Of a DNA stretch of 64,000 bases, positions 10,678 through 23,455 are shown piece after piece. A model generated the notes under the pieces. The model was given only the letters and a program-made list of their open reading frames with translations, searched no databases and was not told the DNA's origin. Origin of the DNA: Halichondria panicea (taxonomy: Eukaryota > Porifera > Demospongiae > Suberitida > Halichondriidae); contig NC_087388.1 in NCBI RefSeq assembly GCF_963675165.1, forward strand, positions 4,903,047 to 4,967,046, written 5' to 3'. The number at the start of each line of letters is the position of its first letter. Positions within the stretch are counted from its first letter, which is position 1. A program made the position numbers and the translations under genes.

Positions 10678-12016
10678 ATGTCTCGCTTGCTCTCTGCACG
10701 AGGTAGAATAAGTACAAGCTCATGGAACACTCCCCGTCCTGTTACAACACTCAGAACCCCCCACAGGGGTGAGTTTGAATAATTATTAAGTTTTATTATT
10801 AATGACCTATAATCTGAAAATTTGCTCATCCTACATGTTGCAGATGGTTCAGTGCCAAGTCGTACTGATGGAGGTGCATCCGGTAATGGGGATGATGCTA
10901 CCGTCGATGTGCTGGCTCAGAGAAGAAGCAGTGGAGATGGTAAACTATATAAATCATGCTATTTAAACATCTCTGATGTTTTGCTATATATATATACAGG
11001 GCTCAGTGATGTGCAATCACGAAGGTCTCAGTCAGAGCAAATATCTACTCTTGCTGAAAGTGAGTATAACATTTTTTAGTCACGTCTATCTGACATTGTA
11101 ATGCATAATAATAGATAGTGTTACACTTATTGCAAGCAAGCAGCAGGAAATTTTAGAACGGGTGAAGGCCACTGACGTAAGGTTGACCCATATGGAGACA
11201 GTAATCAACAGAAGTTTTCGAGAACTAAAAGTACTAATCGAAACACAGGAAAAGAAAAGTTATACAATACGAAATTCTCCTTATGAGGTAGGTCAACTTC
11301 TTTGTATATAAACCAAAAAATCGATTAATTATTATGTTTTAGGTGGAGCTTAAACACAAGATTGCCAACTTGTTTTGCGAGACACTAAATTCGTATCCTC
11401 AGGAAAATCAAGTGAATGTAAGTCGAACTTCATCAGTATAGTCTTGCAGTATATACAATATATGCAGGACGTTGTTAAAGATACTCTATCACGAGATGAC
11501 TTCACCAAAAAATACAAAGTTGTTGTTGCTATCAAGGCGGCCAAAGATATGCTTTCAACTTTCCGAACTGAAGAAAGAAGGAAGGTTATAACTTATACCG
11601 TAATGAATGTATACTGTATACTCCATATAGATATTGGGAATTCCTCCATACCCAAATGCTTGTCTTCAAGACACAGTCTCGTTATGTCGTAACCTCATCG
11701 ATTTCTTGAAGGCCTCAACAGAGAAAGTCGAACCAAACTACTTGAGGCACCTTGTTTTAATGGTTAGTTCCAGCCAAATTTTACTGTCCAAATTATTATT
11801 ATTATACAGCGCAAATATGTCAGAGAAAATCAGGCCTGTGCTCAGCAAAGGTTTCATGAAGGATTTAAAACATGGCTTTCGGATGTTTATGAAAATGGTG
11901 TCGAGGAGTCAGAATGGGAGACATTATTCGAGGAAGATGAGCATCACCCATACAATGAGTACCCCATATCGTATCCTGGAATTACGGTGACACAAGAAGG
12001 AACACCTGCTCAATGA
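10678..12016 (+). CDS. Intact 8-exon gene of unknown function, 316 aa
   Basis: Exons 10678-10768, 10844-10939, 11000-11059, 11115-11287, 11343-11417, 11468-11584, 11631-11762, 11810-12016 (TGA). All junctions are GT-AG, all phases agree, and the joined frame (951 nt) has no stop. The N-terminus is Ser/Thr/Arg-rich; residues about 83-140 look like a coiled coil (SKQQEILERVKATDVRL); the C-terminal half is helical and charged, with an acidic tail (ETLFEEDEHH). No domain recognised; I considered a BEN domain and did not find its pattern. It diverges from the decayed transposase at 194 bp, so it may be the accessory protein of that transposon, or a host gene. AATAAA at 12303-12308 fits its 3' end. 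Its clean frame beside a broken neighbour suggests continued selection or recent origin. Confidence 0.75.
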
Positions 12017-12302
12017 GTGTATAGGTTTCAGGCAACTGTACGTCACATGACTGATTCTTGTTTTCATATATTAATTATCGTTCTTTATACTCGACATCAA
12101 TCACCACTTGTATTATCGACTAGGTGTTATTATTATTGTGTTACCTCAATTATATCTCTGCCCAACAAATCATCTTTACTTCTCTCGACTTGCATTAATC
12201 ATTATTTTGATCCAACACTATCTTTACTCCTCACATGCACAGTCATGGTTCATTAATTCTCAATGGAAAGTTCAAAGTTCATTACACTAATTATTGAACC
12301 TT

Positions 12303-12308
12303 AATAAA
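12303..12308 (+). terminator. Poly(A) signal of the 316-aa gene
   Basis: AATAAA 287 bp after the stop codon. It lies only 25 bp from the end of the convergent gene at 12333, so the two transcripts probably overlap at their 3' ends. Confidence 0.45.
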
Positions 12309-12332
12309 CACTAATTTCAAAGAAAAGTAACA

Positions 12333-15300
12333 CTACTCATCGTCAGAAGATGAGAAAGAAATGTTCCAAAGCTTTGGAGGAGTTATGTACAGTTCTTTCT
12401 TGTGTCTGCAAGTCTTTCTTTCATGAGCTATTTGGTTTTCCGAATCATACCACTGTATGTACGTGTATACAGAATGATATTGATCGATAAAAACAGATGA
12501 TAAAAAGTCATAACTTACACTAGCATAATCGTAACAGCTCAGACTCTCTTTAAGTTTACCACTGCATCTTGAATGCTTGAGCCTCTTCCTTTCTGCAATC
12601 TTGGAAGGTGTGCTGATTGTTGATTTCTATATCCCTTTACCGTTCAGCCGCACACAATCTGGAAAGTCTGGAACAGTTCCATCACTTTAGTTTGCATCTG
12701 AGCCCAACCCACACTTTAGTTTGCATCTGAGCCCAACCCACCAAATTAGCTTGATGTTATCTCCGCCCTCAATGAAGTGGCTAATGGCTTGTAGAGATGG
12801 GCGTGGGTCAATGGCTGTGCACAAACTAACCATCGATTTTATGCCTTGCTGCTGCCTCGATGGAAGTATGTGTGGCCTTTAAAAGCTGCACTCTGGTCAA
12901 CTAAGCTGCTTAGCAAGCATGTAGACTATTGTAGAGCTTGTGTCCACTTGTGAAGTGCCTGTGTACACAAATGGCTTGCTGCTTCCTCTTCGAAAATATT
13001 CTATGGCTACCAAGATAGTCCAGAGGGTCTACCAATGGATACTACTCAGTCCTACATGCTGTATAGCTTGTTTTAAACCTTTTTTTTTTTTTAAGTGTCC
13101 TAATTGAACAGCTCAGCAGAACATCAAAGGATAATCGCATTCATGATACTATCCAATCTGCCACAGAATCCAATATCATGCAACATTCACAAGTTGATAG
13201 CACGCTCCCTCCCAGATTGTTGTTGTAAAAATTACAACATTTTGACCGGTAAAGGGATATGTTTAGGTTAATGCATGGTATTTAAATGCTTATTACTATA
13301 AACGGTCACGTACCTTAGTATATATCTTTTTACTAATAGATGTCTTTCGACTTGTCAACCAACCACTAGCACTGTACCAGGCATTGTGGTATAAATCACA
13401 TGCTTTGTATTCGTATTACTCACGAAGATGTGGGATGATTAACATCACGATCAGTGGTGTCCAGGTCATCAGCAGTTTGCTATGAGTATTAATATACCAT
13501 TAATGTAGATGTCTTGTAAAAAATCACTCCTACCACAGAGTCTAGACTATAACAGGGAAGTAGTAGATCATCAACCCCCTCATCTGCAATGTCGTCAAAC
13601 GACAATTTTCGACTTGTAAGCCTAAAATTATAATTTTGATCATCAGTGCATACACAGTATAATATGGCGCAATATTAGTGCCAAAATTAGAGTATATACG
13701 TATTTGTATTAGGGGGTACTCTTTTTGTAAACTGGTATAGAAAATAAACATTCAGGGGTACACTTTTTAGTGTAGACTATCACTTGGGGGTACTCTTATC
13801 ACTTTAGGTACACAAATAATTCTTTTGAGGGTATCTACTCTTCCATATTATAATGACCTGAAGAGTACCCTCAAATAAAAAGAGTACACCCTCAAATAAA
13901 AAGAGTACCCCCAAATAATTTCTAAGGTTAAAGTACACGTACTTTAACCTCTACTTAGAGGTGTGGCTTGTATTTCTATTTAGAGCGCCCCTTAGAATTG
14001 TTTATTAAACAGTACAGTCCCTTGGAAGTCTGGTGTAACTACGCTGGAAGCTGCTGATAGCTGATTTATAGAGAACTGTTGACTGATATTGTTGATGGCT
14101 CGTTGAGTCAAACAGAGGCAGAAGCCCTGGGCTATGTAGCTGTGATGGACTAATGAGAAAAAAATCTGATTTTAAGTATGTACAGATGTAATGGAATGTA
14201 CAGATATAATGGAATGTACATATCTATATTTATTGACTCTATTTTTAGACTGTGGATCTCAGATAAGTCTGAGTCACATGTGTTTTTTGTCAGTTCTCTC
14301 AATTTATTGATTTTATTAAAATGATCATGAGAGTTCTCAACCGATAGACACTTAAAAATCAATATAGGCTGTTGCTAGTCTAGCCTATCAGTCTATCACA
14401 GTAGCACACGCTATCTTTAAAGGACATGCTGGTGGCAAGACCATACAGTTGCGAGCAGATTTTGTACACCTACCTTTAATAGCTTCTGAACTGAGAAGTG
14501 GGAAGGCCTTCATCAGATCCCTTATAATTGATTACAATAAGTGTTCTAAGGGACTACCAAAAATTGATGTATTTTTATGAGACTAGATCTATGCATATGC
14601 GCATGTACATAAAAATTATAATTATGGTGCTTTTATAAGTTATATTACATGGGGACAAAACGGTACTCAAAGTGTAAGGATGTGCTCTAAATACAAATAC
14701 ATGTAGAGGTTAAAGTACGTGAACTTTAACCTTAGAAATTATTTGGGGTACTCTTTTTATTTGAGGGTACTCTTTTTATTTGGGGGTACTCTTTTTAGTT
14801 CAGTACGGAAAATATAAATTATTTGAGGGTACTCTTCAGGTCATTATAATATAGAAGAGTAGGTACCCTCAAAAGAATTATTTGTGTACCTAAAGTGATA
14901 AGAGTACCCCCAAGTGATAGTCTACACTAAACAGTATACCCCTGAATGTTTATTTTCTATACCAGTTTACAAAAAGAGTACCCCCTAGATACAAATACGT
15001 ATATACTCTAATTTTGGCACTAATATTGCGCCATAGTATAATAGAAAGTAACTCACGTGTTTCCACTGTCTAGATGACTGACGTCTATTAGCTGTTTGGC
15101 GTTGAGCTGTCTGGCCAGTTGTTCTACCCTACATAAAATAAAAACCAAAGTAACTCTGTAAACCTTCGTGGGAGTTTGCACCTTTCCACACTGTCATCGA
15201 GCATCAGTGCCTGCTTCTTAATAGCTACAGTATAACAATAAACAATTCGGTTTAAGTGCTAATTAATACATATTACACAATCACAGATTTTGATCAGAAG

Positions 15301-15396
15301 GCCTTTTTTATGTACTGGGCAAATTGGACAAGAAAATTGATGTCCTTTCAGCTCATGCTCACCCTTTAACTCTCCAAGAATCTTAGCAAGGCTCAT
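12333..15396 (-). CDS. Intact 8-exon gene of unknown function, 192 aa
   Basis: Exons on the complement: 15396-15363, 15224-15182, 15128-15057, 13621-13534, 13479-13424, 13371-13314, 12626-12519, 12452-12333 (TAG). Phases agree throughout and the 579-nt frame is open. The first 60 residues look like an amphipathic coiled coil (SVERVEQLARQLNAKQLIDV). Next comes a Ser/Asp-rich region with two related phrases, LTSRKLSF and LTSRKTSI. The rest is very basic and ends SFSSSDDE. This suggests a small nucleic-acid-associated or scaffold protein, but no family is recognised. Intron 3 holds a 1.4-kb foldback element and intron 6 a 632-bp element whose end abuts the splice acceptor. It converges on the 316-aa gene. 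Confidence 0.7.
12629..13260. mobile_element. 632-bp element with ATATCCCTTTACCG ends in intron 6 of the 192-aa gene
   Basis: Left end ATATCCCTTTACCG; right end is GGTAAAGGGATAT. An internal part (13090-13250) recurs inverted near 34340-34500. Read on the gene strand, the left end forms the intron 3' end: GGGATATAG then exon at 12626. Confidence 0.65.
13658..15042. mobile_element. 1.4-kb foldback element with about 300-bp arms, in intron 3 of the 192-aa gene
   Basis: Arms about 13664-13957 and 14702-15034 are inverted copies, starting ATGGCGCAATATTAGTGCC. TATAAT lies just outside both ends (13658-13663, 15037-15042), a possible target duplication. Both arms carry many copies of the phrase GAGTACCC(T/C)CAAATAA or its complement, so the arms are internally repetitive. 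The roughly 750-bp centre shows no coding frame. Confidence 0.75.
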
Positions 15397-15851
15397 ATTA
15401 ATCACTCATGTCACTCAACAAGCTCTCATTTGCTCACATGTACAGATGTGTAGCAGAGCAGCTCCTTCCTCACTTGTGATACATAGTAGAACATCAGATT
15501 TGCAATCTTAGTGAAGTACATATTACACACACATCTTTAACACATATCTGATCCACTTGTATAGTAAATAGATTTGATACGGTTCTGTGTACACATCAGT
15601 ATAATAAGTGCACCTCTCACATATCCTAATCATGTATGTGGATTTTTGGTTGTGTAGCTAGCCACCAGCAACTGATTTAAAATGTAGCTAGATCTAGCTG
15701 CCCAGAGGAGGTCCGACAACAGTGCGCCTGAGCTTTCTGAAGCAACGCTCTTTAGTAAAAAAAAAAAGATCATTATGCTGATTCAGCAAAAGCAGTGCAG
15801 TGCATGCAATTGCGCAATCAAAGTACAGACTAGACCATAGATAGTAGAGGC
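15397..15851. other. Upstream DNA of the 192-aa gene
   Basis: No gene seen. A segment around 15695-15790 (TCCGACAACAG ... AACGCTCTTTAGTAAAAA) recurs inverted at about 22440-22505, so part of the interval is dispersed repeat. Confidence 0.4.
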
Positions 15852-17404
15852 ATAGATGTAGGGGAGAGGGATTGGAAACGGAAGTGGGCCTCGGAAAACA
15901 TCCGCGCCTCGCTTTCTTGTCTTCTTTTCTTGCCTCAAATGAGGAAAACTCATTGCATAACTACTCAATCTATGATTGCATAAGCGGTGAAAGAAGAGGG
16001 AAAGAGACACAATCAACAGTGCATTGGTACATGGTAATAGTAAGGAGAATGTGCAGAGCTAGTGGTATTGGATACTTGTTTCACAGTAGATATAAAATCA
16101 TCAGAGGATGCTTAGTTCCCTGAAATTGTGAATGTATTTGTGACTGTCAGAGGCTTCTCTTTTGCTGCCAACTTAATTAAATGAAAACGAAAACCATCAA
16201 GAAGTCCACTAGTTTGAGGCAATAACCATGATCATTCATACGACAAGATACATAATACACCATGTAACTTTCTTAATAATTGTTTTCACTTTTGATGAAT
16301 CAATTGTACGAAGTTTCTAGGCTGGTGAGCGTACATTTCAATTTCCAATTCAATGTATGTATAATTACATACACTTGGAGACAGCAAAACACTCCACAGC
16401 ACTGCCAGTTGCTTTCTAAGTGTAAAACGAGTGGGATCAAACCGAACAACATTAACAAAAACTTACACGATAAAAATGATTATTACAGCTATAATTATGA
16501 TTAGTTTAGCACTCTAATCAGACAGTCTTAGATGGAGAGAAAGCTGGTGAGGTATACAAGGGTGTATATATAGCCGGAACAGCCGATAACATTTACGAGG
16601 GCGGTGACGTGTAGGGGTGTAGAGAGGAGGGGTATTCTTCTGTCTTCTTTTCTTCAGCGTACTCAGTAAGTTTTGGCTTGCGAGGTATTGCTATATAAAA
16701 TATAGATGAAACAGCATTTGTAGTAGTTAAATATCTCGGGCCTACAGGCCCTTCACCACAATCTACTACCGGGCCAATAACAATTATGAGGTAAAAATAG
16801 GTGACTACACATTCATGCACACAAAAGCTATACATCCACCGGATCCAAAACTAATGCTCTTGGGGTGATCACCAATCATAAGGGAATGTATGCCTAAAAT
16901 TAAAATTTCTGTAACGCTTAGCGTATTCCCAAAAAAGGGATCTTTAGTGGTACTCTTTAATTCAACTTTTTTCTAGCACTAAATTCTACCAGCTGATGTA
17001 TGACTAATTTTCTTTGGCTTTGGGTGATACCACATGATTTACCAACAAGCATATTGAAGTATACGACCTAAACATTAATCATTTCAGAGAAAAAGGGATA
17101 AATGTGTACAATACAAGACTAAACTTACCTAAATTCAATGAAGAAGATAGTTGCAACGGTAAATAGAGCTTGAATAATGGTTATTCACTATCTATATAAA
17201 GCACAGTTGCACTGGATACTGGAAAACTTGACAGAATACTAGTGACAACTCATAAAATCCTAGATTTGCAATAATCTCAGTTACCCGCAAAGTTCCTGGG
17301 GAATAGTTTAGCCCTCATTAAGCGAGGCGCGGATGTTTATCGAGGTCATATGTGAAGTACATTGAAATCTACTTCCGTTTCCAATCCCTCTCTCCTACAT
17401 CTAT
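15852..17404. mobile_element. 1.55-kb element with inverted ends (ATAGATGTAGG...)
   Basis: Left end ATAGATGTAGGGGAGAGGGA and about 60 bp after it, up to GCGCCTCGCTT, recur inverted at 17322-17404 with small gaps. A third partial copy of the end, in direct orientation, follows at 17405-17428. The inside is mostly featureless; one exon-like minus frame (16593-16690, acceptor TATATAG, ending TSPPS then stop) might be a gene remnant. Confidence 0.5.
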
Positions 17405-17515
17405 GGTAGAGGGAAGGGATTGGAAACACATGGATTTCGCGCGGCCCATGCGTGTCGCACCGGAAATTGACAGGAAGTACAGCTTGATGCTTTTTTATTG
17501 GAAATCTTTGCAAGA

Positions 17516-19045
17516 ATGGCTACTACTTTGCATACGAGTATGAGTGTCTCTCCGTGTAAGTTTTTATTATTCTACAAAGTCACCTAGCTATTATAATTCC
17601 TTAGACTATAAAGCTCAAGTGTATGGTAGTATAGTAGCCTTAACCCCATTTCCTTGTACTTTTTGCAGCTGTTTCTCTTGTTCTGTCTGCTGTTCAAAGA
17701 GTTGTTAATGATGACATGTTCACTAAAGTCTCCAGTCAGAATGCAAGGGCTGTCCTTTTAGCTGGGACAATGATGACAGAGTGGCTGAAGAACTCGTCTC
17801 ACGAGCAACAGGCTGATAAGTTTTGCTCCACTCTTGTTTCCTCCATTCGTGGTTGCATTCCCATTGATATGAAGTCAACTGCAGCCTCAAGGGAGTCTTT
17901 CTGGCAGCGATACCACCGGTTCCCTTTACTATCTATGACTAGACAGCAGCGCAGGCAAAATGAAAAGATCTCGAGAACAAGGACAAACTGAACCAAGGGT
18001 GTCTTCCCAGTCTTCCCCTAGTACTCCAAGACAGCCTTCCAAAAGGCACAGACCTCCAACAGCAACTTGTCCGGTCCCCTCTTTCAGTTAGGTCTCTAAA
18101 TCAACAGAGTCCTGATTCTCAACTGAGAAGTACTGCAAGAAAGAGTTTGAGCTTCACAAATTCTCAATCAAGGGTAAAAACAATAGCTTACTGATTATAT
18201 GTGTCTTGATGCATGTATCTAGGCCGCAATCGCATGGAGTTTGGATGAGCTCAAGCAGCTAACTAGTTATGTGTGTTGTGCTGGCTTCAAAGACAGGTGG
18301 CCAGCATTTGGAAGAAAACATCAGTTTTGAAATATACCTCTGAATTTCTTTTTGTAAACATGGAAGCAGTACGCACAGGTAAACTGCTACTAGATGTTCG
18401 TATCATAAAAATAATGGTGAATTTTCTATCTCATCTACTGTAGCTGATGCCTGTCAAAACACTGTTCAGAGGGAGCTGTAAAATCGTTTCTCCTCTCCTG
18501 ACAATGCCAAAGCTGAATACAATTTGACCAATAAAACAAACTCTTCTTGCCCAATGATGAACAATTGTGTTTTATCAGGCACTGGTCAGACAATATCAGA
18601 GCTCTGTCGAGAAGAACAGATCGGTGTGGTGACTAAGCTGTTCCAGAAATATGCACTTCTTTATTATGAAAGAGTTTATCCTTCCATTCTCTCTCTTGAG
18701 GCTATGGTGCAATTGGATCGTGGTGGTGGAACCAATGTGATGTACAACTTGGTGAAAGCAATAGGCACGAAGAGACCTAACAGTATGAGAAACGGAATGA
18801 CCCCGATCTGCCGTATTTTTATTATACCTCCAACCACGACCGCTTCTATGAGGGTGACATACCTGATTTTGACATTCCATCCACACAATCACCTATATAG
18901 GAAAATGTCTAGAGTCCCGAGAGCTGAATCGATGGCCACTTCTACGTTTTCAAGTGGGAAGTCCTCCCTTCCATCACACAAAACTCTTCATACAAGAGCG
19001 ATTTTTCACAATCCACCAGAAGAAAGAGCTGCCGCCACCACCTAA
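17516..19045 (+). pseudogene. Broken multi-exon gene of unknown family
   Basis: Exon 1 (17516-17555, MATTLHTSMSVSP) splices in phase to 17669, giving a clean frame through AVLLAGTMMTEWLKNSS and SFWQRYHRF to a stop at 17991. Past that the protein resumes in other frames: a Ser/Pro/Arg-rich stretch to about 18176, an exon from about 18222 (WSLDELKQLTSYV, then KDRWPAFGRKHQF) where a lost base turns a probable FW codon pair into a stop, then ADACQNTVQREL followed by a stop. A last open run (18524-19045) includes KLFQKYALLYYERVYPSIL. I see at least three frame breaks, so this is a pseudogene of a gene class I do not recognise. The GC-rich sequence just before the ATG looks like a promoter remnant. 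Confidence 0.5.
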
Positions 19046-19239
19046 TATTCCCACTTACATCTCCGAACACTCGTATGTCTAACTTTCGAGGACGTATAAT
19101 TGCTATTATGTATTCTTTACCTTGTATTCTTTATCATACGTCATTTGCATGCGTTAATTATCCAATGTCATACGTTCAGAATTATAACAACTGTGACAGA
19201 TAATGACCATACAATTATTGCAAGTTGCAGTTCAAGTAA

Positions 19240-20040
19240 AGGTGCTACAACATCTTTTAACCTTTATCGACCATTCTCCTCTCCGAGTGACTCCAATACA
19301 AGCATAATAGCCAGGCGGTTTCTTCCAAAGCTTGAACTTTACCCACACGAACTCGACTACTAATATGTCCCCTTGTTTGATAGCTGTGTGTACTTCCTCA
19401 AATTTCAGAAACAACATAACCAATTGTCCGCCAAACCCCATTATATATTATGAAGGCACTGAAAAGAAATTGCCTCAGGATCAACAATATTCTCTGGCTC
19501 AGGTTTCATCTTCACTGGAACAATGTCACCACTTTTAATTATATCCTTAACTTCATGGAGAATGTTCTGATACTCCGTATCACAAGTGACACCTATGCAT
19601 TTAAATGAAACATAGCTCTCTTAAGTGTCTTCTTCTTGGGATGCAAACTCTTCACTAGATATTCTGTCACACACACTACTATCAGTATCATCGTCACAGT
19701 TTCCATCATTAAGTAGCCAATCCCATACGATTAGAAAACCAAGCTTGTCAAAAGCCTTTAGGTGTCGTACATACACAACTTTACAAAACTCTTCAACCTG
19801 TAAGAGAAGTATATAGTATTTAAGTATGCGCAAGTACAACAAAATTGGGAAGCAACTTACATCAACAAAACAATGGTCTTTAATAGTGATAGCAAAAGGG
19901 GTGGTAGACGGTCTAGAAGGGTCTGGAAAGCTCTGGTCTGATCTCAAGAATCCATCATACACACGTACAGATCCATCTAAATGTTCAAACTGAAATGTTC
20001 CTTGCCTCAGTTCAACTTCAATTACTGAAAAGCTTGGAAT
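19240..20040 (-). pseudogene. HIRAN-like domain gene fragment, decayed
   Basis: From about 20035 the complement reads ELRQGTFQFEHLDGSVRVYD, with a splice from near 19862 to 19801 (EEFCKVVYVRHLKAFDKL), then an acidic linker to a TAA at 19621. Past that stop the frame continues into a HIRAN-like core: HEVKDIIKSGDIVPV, PEPENIVDPEAISFQC, then GVWRTIGYVVSE and, after another shift, AIKQGDILVVEFVWVKF and GVTRRGEWSIKV. HIRAN domains typically show G.IV.L..EP.N.YD..AI and a G(Y)V turn, so the match is good. The gene is broken by at least two stops and frameshifts. Its upstream exons would lie beyond the 2.2-kb element starting at 20047. A second family member is at 24396-25010. Confidence 0.6.
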
Positions 20041-20046
20041 TCTACA

Positions 20047-22259
20047 CAGGGGCGATCCTAGGATTCAGTCAATGGAGGTGCTCATTGCGCGCGAAGCGCG
20101 CGCAAAATTTAAACCACGCCCACTTCCGGAGTCACGCCCCTTTTGTCGGCAACGCCCACTGTTTTCTAGATGGTGCACAGTACTGACAGTATATACAACA
20201 GTACAGTGCCATCAGCAAGTCAAGAATGTTTATGACCAGAAGCTCAATTCGCCTGGGATGGCAAACTCTAGCCAACTCTTCTTAAGGTATGTCAAATGTC
20301 AATGCAATCATGTCTAGTCTACTCTGAAGTGTAAGTGATGATAAACGTTTGTTCCTTTGCTTGATCTGACGACAGTCTTGATTCTTTTCTTTTCAGGCCA
20401 CTAAAAGATTGATCAGCTTACCAGGAGGTGACAGGCAGCGTACAAAGTATGACCACCAGTACCTTGATGTTGAGGAAAAGAGACTTTGTAGTAGCGATGT
20501 CAGACCGATTTTCATTTTTGCTATTTCTAACTCCTATGTATTACTATCTCTTTTGAACACTCTAGGCAAACCAGAAAAACTTTACTGCACTGGATTTGGT
20601 CAAGCGAATGCAGAGATACAGAGTTTTGAAGAACACTAGTCAGGGAAAAATTCGTACAAAAATTTACCGCATTTTAATGTACTTGGGCGGGACTTATGAA
20701 ATTTGTTGTTAATACCGGAAATGATCTTAAAGTTAGCATATCTGCTGAACCGCTTGGTCTATTCTCTTTTAAAAAAGTATGAAATGGACACTCAGGACTC
20801 AGGAGTTAACATTGTAACCATTTGATATCTATTATGAAGTTTATAATGTTTCTGTAATGTATATCTTTATGATGTCCCTATAATAGTATGATGTCTCCTG
20901 CTTCAGAGAGTTCTTTTGGATTTAAAGTAACCATGCTATCTTTTCTTTCGTACAGTATATTGTATCATGTTTCAGAACTCTCATCAATGTCCACCTTACG
21001 CTTGTATCTGTTTCTTGATCTTTATAAGCAATTTTTCTGTCAATTTCATTTGGTCTAAATAATTCGTTTTTAGTGTGATGTAAATTTAAGGCCATACAAC
21101 TATAAATCTATGATACAACTCTGTTGACAGCTTCTAATTAATACAGTAGATTACTCTTGTCTTTTTTGTGTGCAAATTGAATCAGTTCTTGCAATTTAAT
21201 AGTTTTGGTAGATTACATTGTTGTCCCTGGAATTCTCTCCAATCTTTCTTGTTTCTTTTCAACAGAGGCTTTCAGATTGCTTCAATAATTACTTTCAGTA
21301 ACTTCTAAGAACTTCTAAGAAATAAATACAGCTATTGGTACACTTGGCTTGATTTTACTGCATTTCTATTCTCAGCTCCACCCATCTATCCATGCAATAT
21401 GTGATTCCGCAAGAAATAAAAGCTTATTGTAGCAACTTTTTGCATAATCTGGAGAGAGTTAGAGATGAAAGACATGCTCACTTGTGTTTTTGTTCATTTT
21501 CATGTTTGGTTGCCAAAATGATGATCACCTTTGAGAAAAAATCACACACAAAACAAGCATCAAATGCTAAAATCATAAAAAACTGTTATAAAAATCAAAT
21601 TCTACGCTATTTTTTACCCCTGGGAACAGCTGTTGTTTGCTAGACTCTTCCAGGGCTTGCGGAAAGCCCTTCTTGTTCACTCACTTTCTGGTCCCGTTTT
21701 TTACCATTGAATTACTGTACGAAAATACGCCCACGCACTACTTCCGGTCTGACATCTCTATTTGTAGTTTACATTGCAAAGATTGATTATTATTAATTTA
21801 TTGTACATACATGTAGGCTTAATTATATAATTATACTATACATTTATGTACCTCATGTTATTTTGTACCTGGATCCAAGAACCTTGTCGTGCTGCATGTT
21901 GTGAAGCAATCAAGTGTTCTATGTGTTTGATACAGCAAACCACTTCCTACTGCCTAGCCTTATTATTGAGCCCCTCCCCACTCTTTACTAGTTCCCATGG
22001 ATATCCCAGTAACGATCGAAGAAAAGTAAGTTTTTTAGGCCAGCTTAGCTAGCTAGCTAGATCTAACTGGTATAAAGTTATTGTAACTATCACTATTAAT
22101 TAAGCTGTAGATAGCTGCAGTAAGTGTAGCTTCCTTCTAGCCAGCCAGTGATGGTTGAACTATCTACTTGAGCTTCTCTGAGTCTGTATAGGGTGCTGGA
22201 GCACCAGAGTCTGGATGGGGGTGCTGGAGCACCCTAAGCACCACCCTGTGTACGCCCCT
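20047..22259. mobile_element. 2.2-kb CAGGGGCG-type element, 5-bp target duplication
   Basis: Left end CAGGGGCGATCCTAGG, right end TACGCCCCTG, flanked by CTACA at 20042-20046 and 22260-22264. It begins with a GCGCGCGAAGCGCGCGC hairpin at 20086-20103. Inside, a short open frame (20409-20639, starting LPGGDRQRTKYDHQYLDVEE) may be a remnant, but no transposase is recognisable; 20650-22140 is AT-rich without a supportable gene. Its insertion separates the HIRAN-like fragment at 19240-20040 from any 5' exons. Confidence 0.65.
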
Positions 22260-22543
22260 GCTACACCTATGCTCAGCACAGAGACGTTTACCCCATTATT
22301 AATTAATGGCAGTGTCAACTGAAGTGTCTGGTATAGAACTTTTAGCACACATTGCATTTTATTCAGCAGCCTGCCAGGTAGATACTTTGTGCATAGATGC
22401 TTTGTGTGGCATTTATCTTCTTAGATTTTTGCTGAATGGGCATAATGATCCTTTTTTTACTAAAGAGCGTTGCTTCAGAAAGCTCTGTTGTCGGACCTCC
22501 TCTGCTAGCTGCCGCGAGGCTAGAGCTCACGTGACAGCACTAA

Positions 22544-23455
22544 TTCGTGAAATCTGGAACAGGAGCGTCTTTAGGTCGATCAATTAGTGTGGATCTGGCC
22601 TCACCACGCCTCCATGTCATTCTATTAGTCTAGATCCGGCTAGCAATTCTAGCTGGGACTCCCAGTTCTAGCTCGTTTTGTTTAGCGTGTCAGAGACTGG
22701 GAGAAGATGATTGGCACTCCTTGGCTCCTTTGAATGTACAGCTGTCCAGATCCCTAGAACATACCCTCCATTCTGACGAGTTATCAGTGCATAGGGTGCT
22801 TACTAGATTCTTGCCAGCCAGTACAGTTCAAGCTACACACAGCACCGCTCAACTATTCTCTACCCCATTATCTAGCTAAATCTGGTCCAACTAGACAGCA
22901 GACACAGCTAGTTAATTCAGTAAAGCCAGGGGTAGCCCTACTTCTACGGTTGTTCAATACCCACAGTAACAATTCCTCTGGGCTGGGCTAACTAGTTGAG
23001 CCACGCCTCCCAATTCTCAAGGCTAGGTACATGTCTCTGTCTAGCTGCTTCTTCAGCTTCTTGCTCAGTTTTGTGGCTTAGAGAAAGGCCAGCTACTCAG
23101 GGGGAAGAGTCCAGATGAAAGTCTGGCAGCCAGGTGACGTCCAAACGGTCAGTTATTCTTTCCACCAACTTTTTAATCTAGTCTAGTCCTGCTTGCACTG
23201 CTACTACTACTGCTACTCTTCCTAGCTAGTCAAAGGTTTCTTTTTTTTTTTTTTTTTTTTTTAACTACATATGCACAAAGAGACATCAAAGCTTACATCA
23301 AAGGACACAGATTTTTAGCCTGCTTGACTGATAAGGCCATTACCTAGACTACAGTTTGTTTGTCAGGGAGGAGCTCACATACAACTTCATCTAATTCATC
23401 ATAATGATTCGTTACCGTTGTTGTAATTTCTACAACAGATTGCCAAGGAAAGAGT
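22544..23455. repeat. 0.9-kb repeat, truncated copy of the element at 40666-41613
   Basis: Almost base-for-base the same as 40685-41607, including a long T-run at 23231-23262. It lacks the left inverted-repeat end seen in the other copy, starting abruptly at ATTCGTGAAATCTGG. No coding frame. Confidence 0.85.

Noticed and set aside
10822-11079. 85-codon frame as a separate small gene
   Set aside because: It spans exons 2 and 3 of the 316-aa gene and the intron between them.
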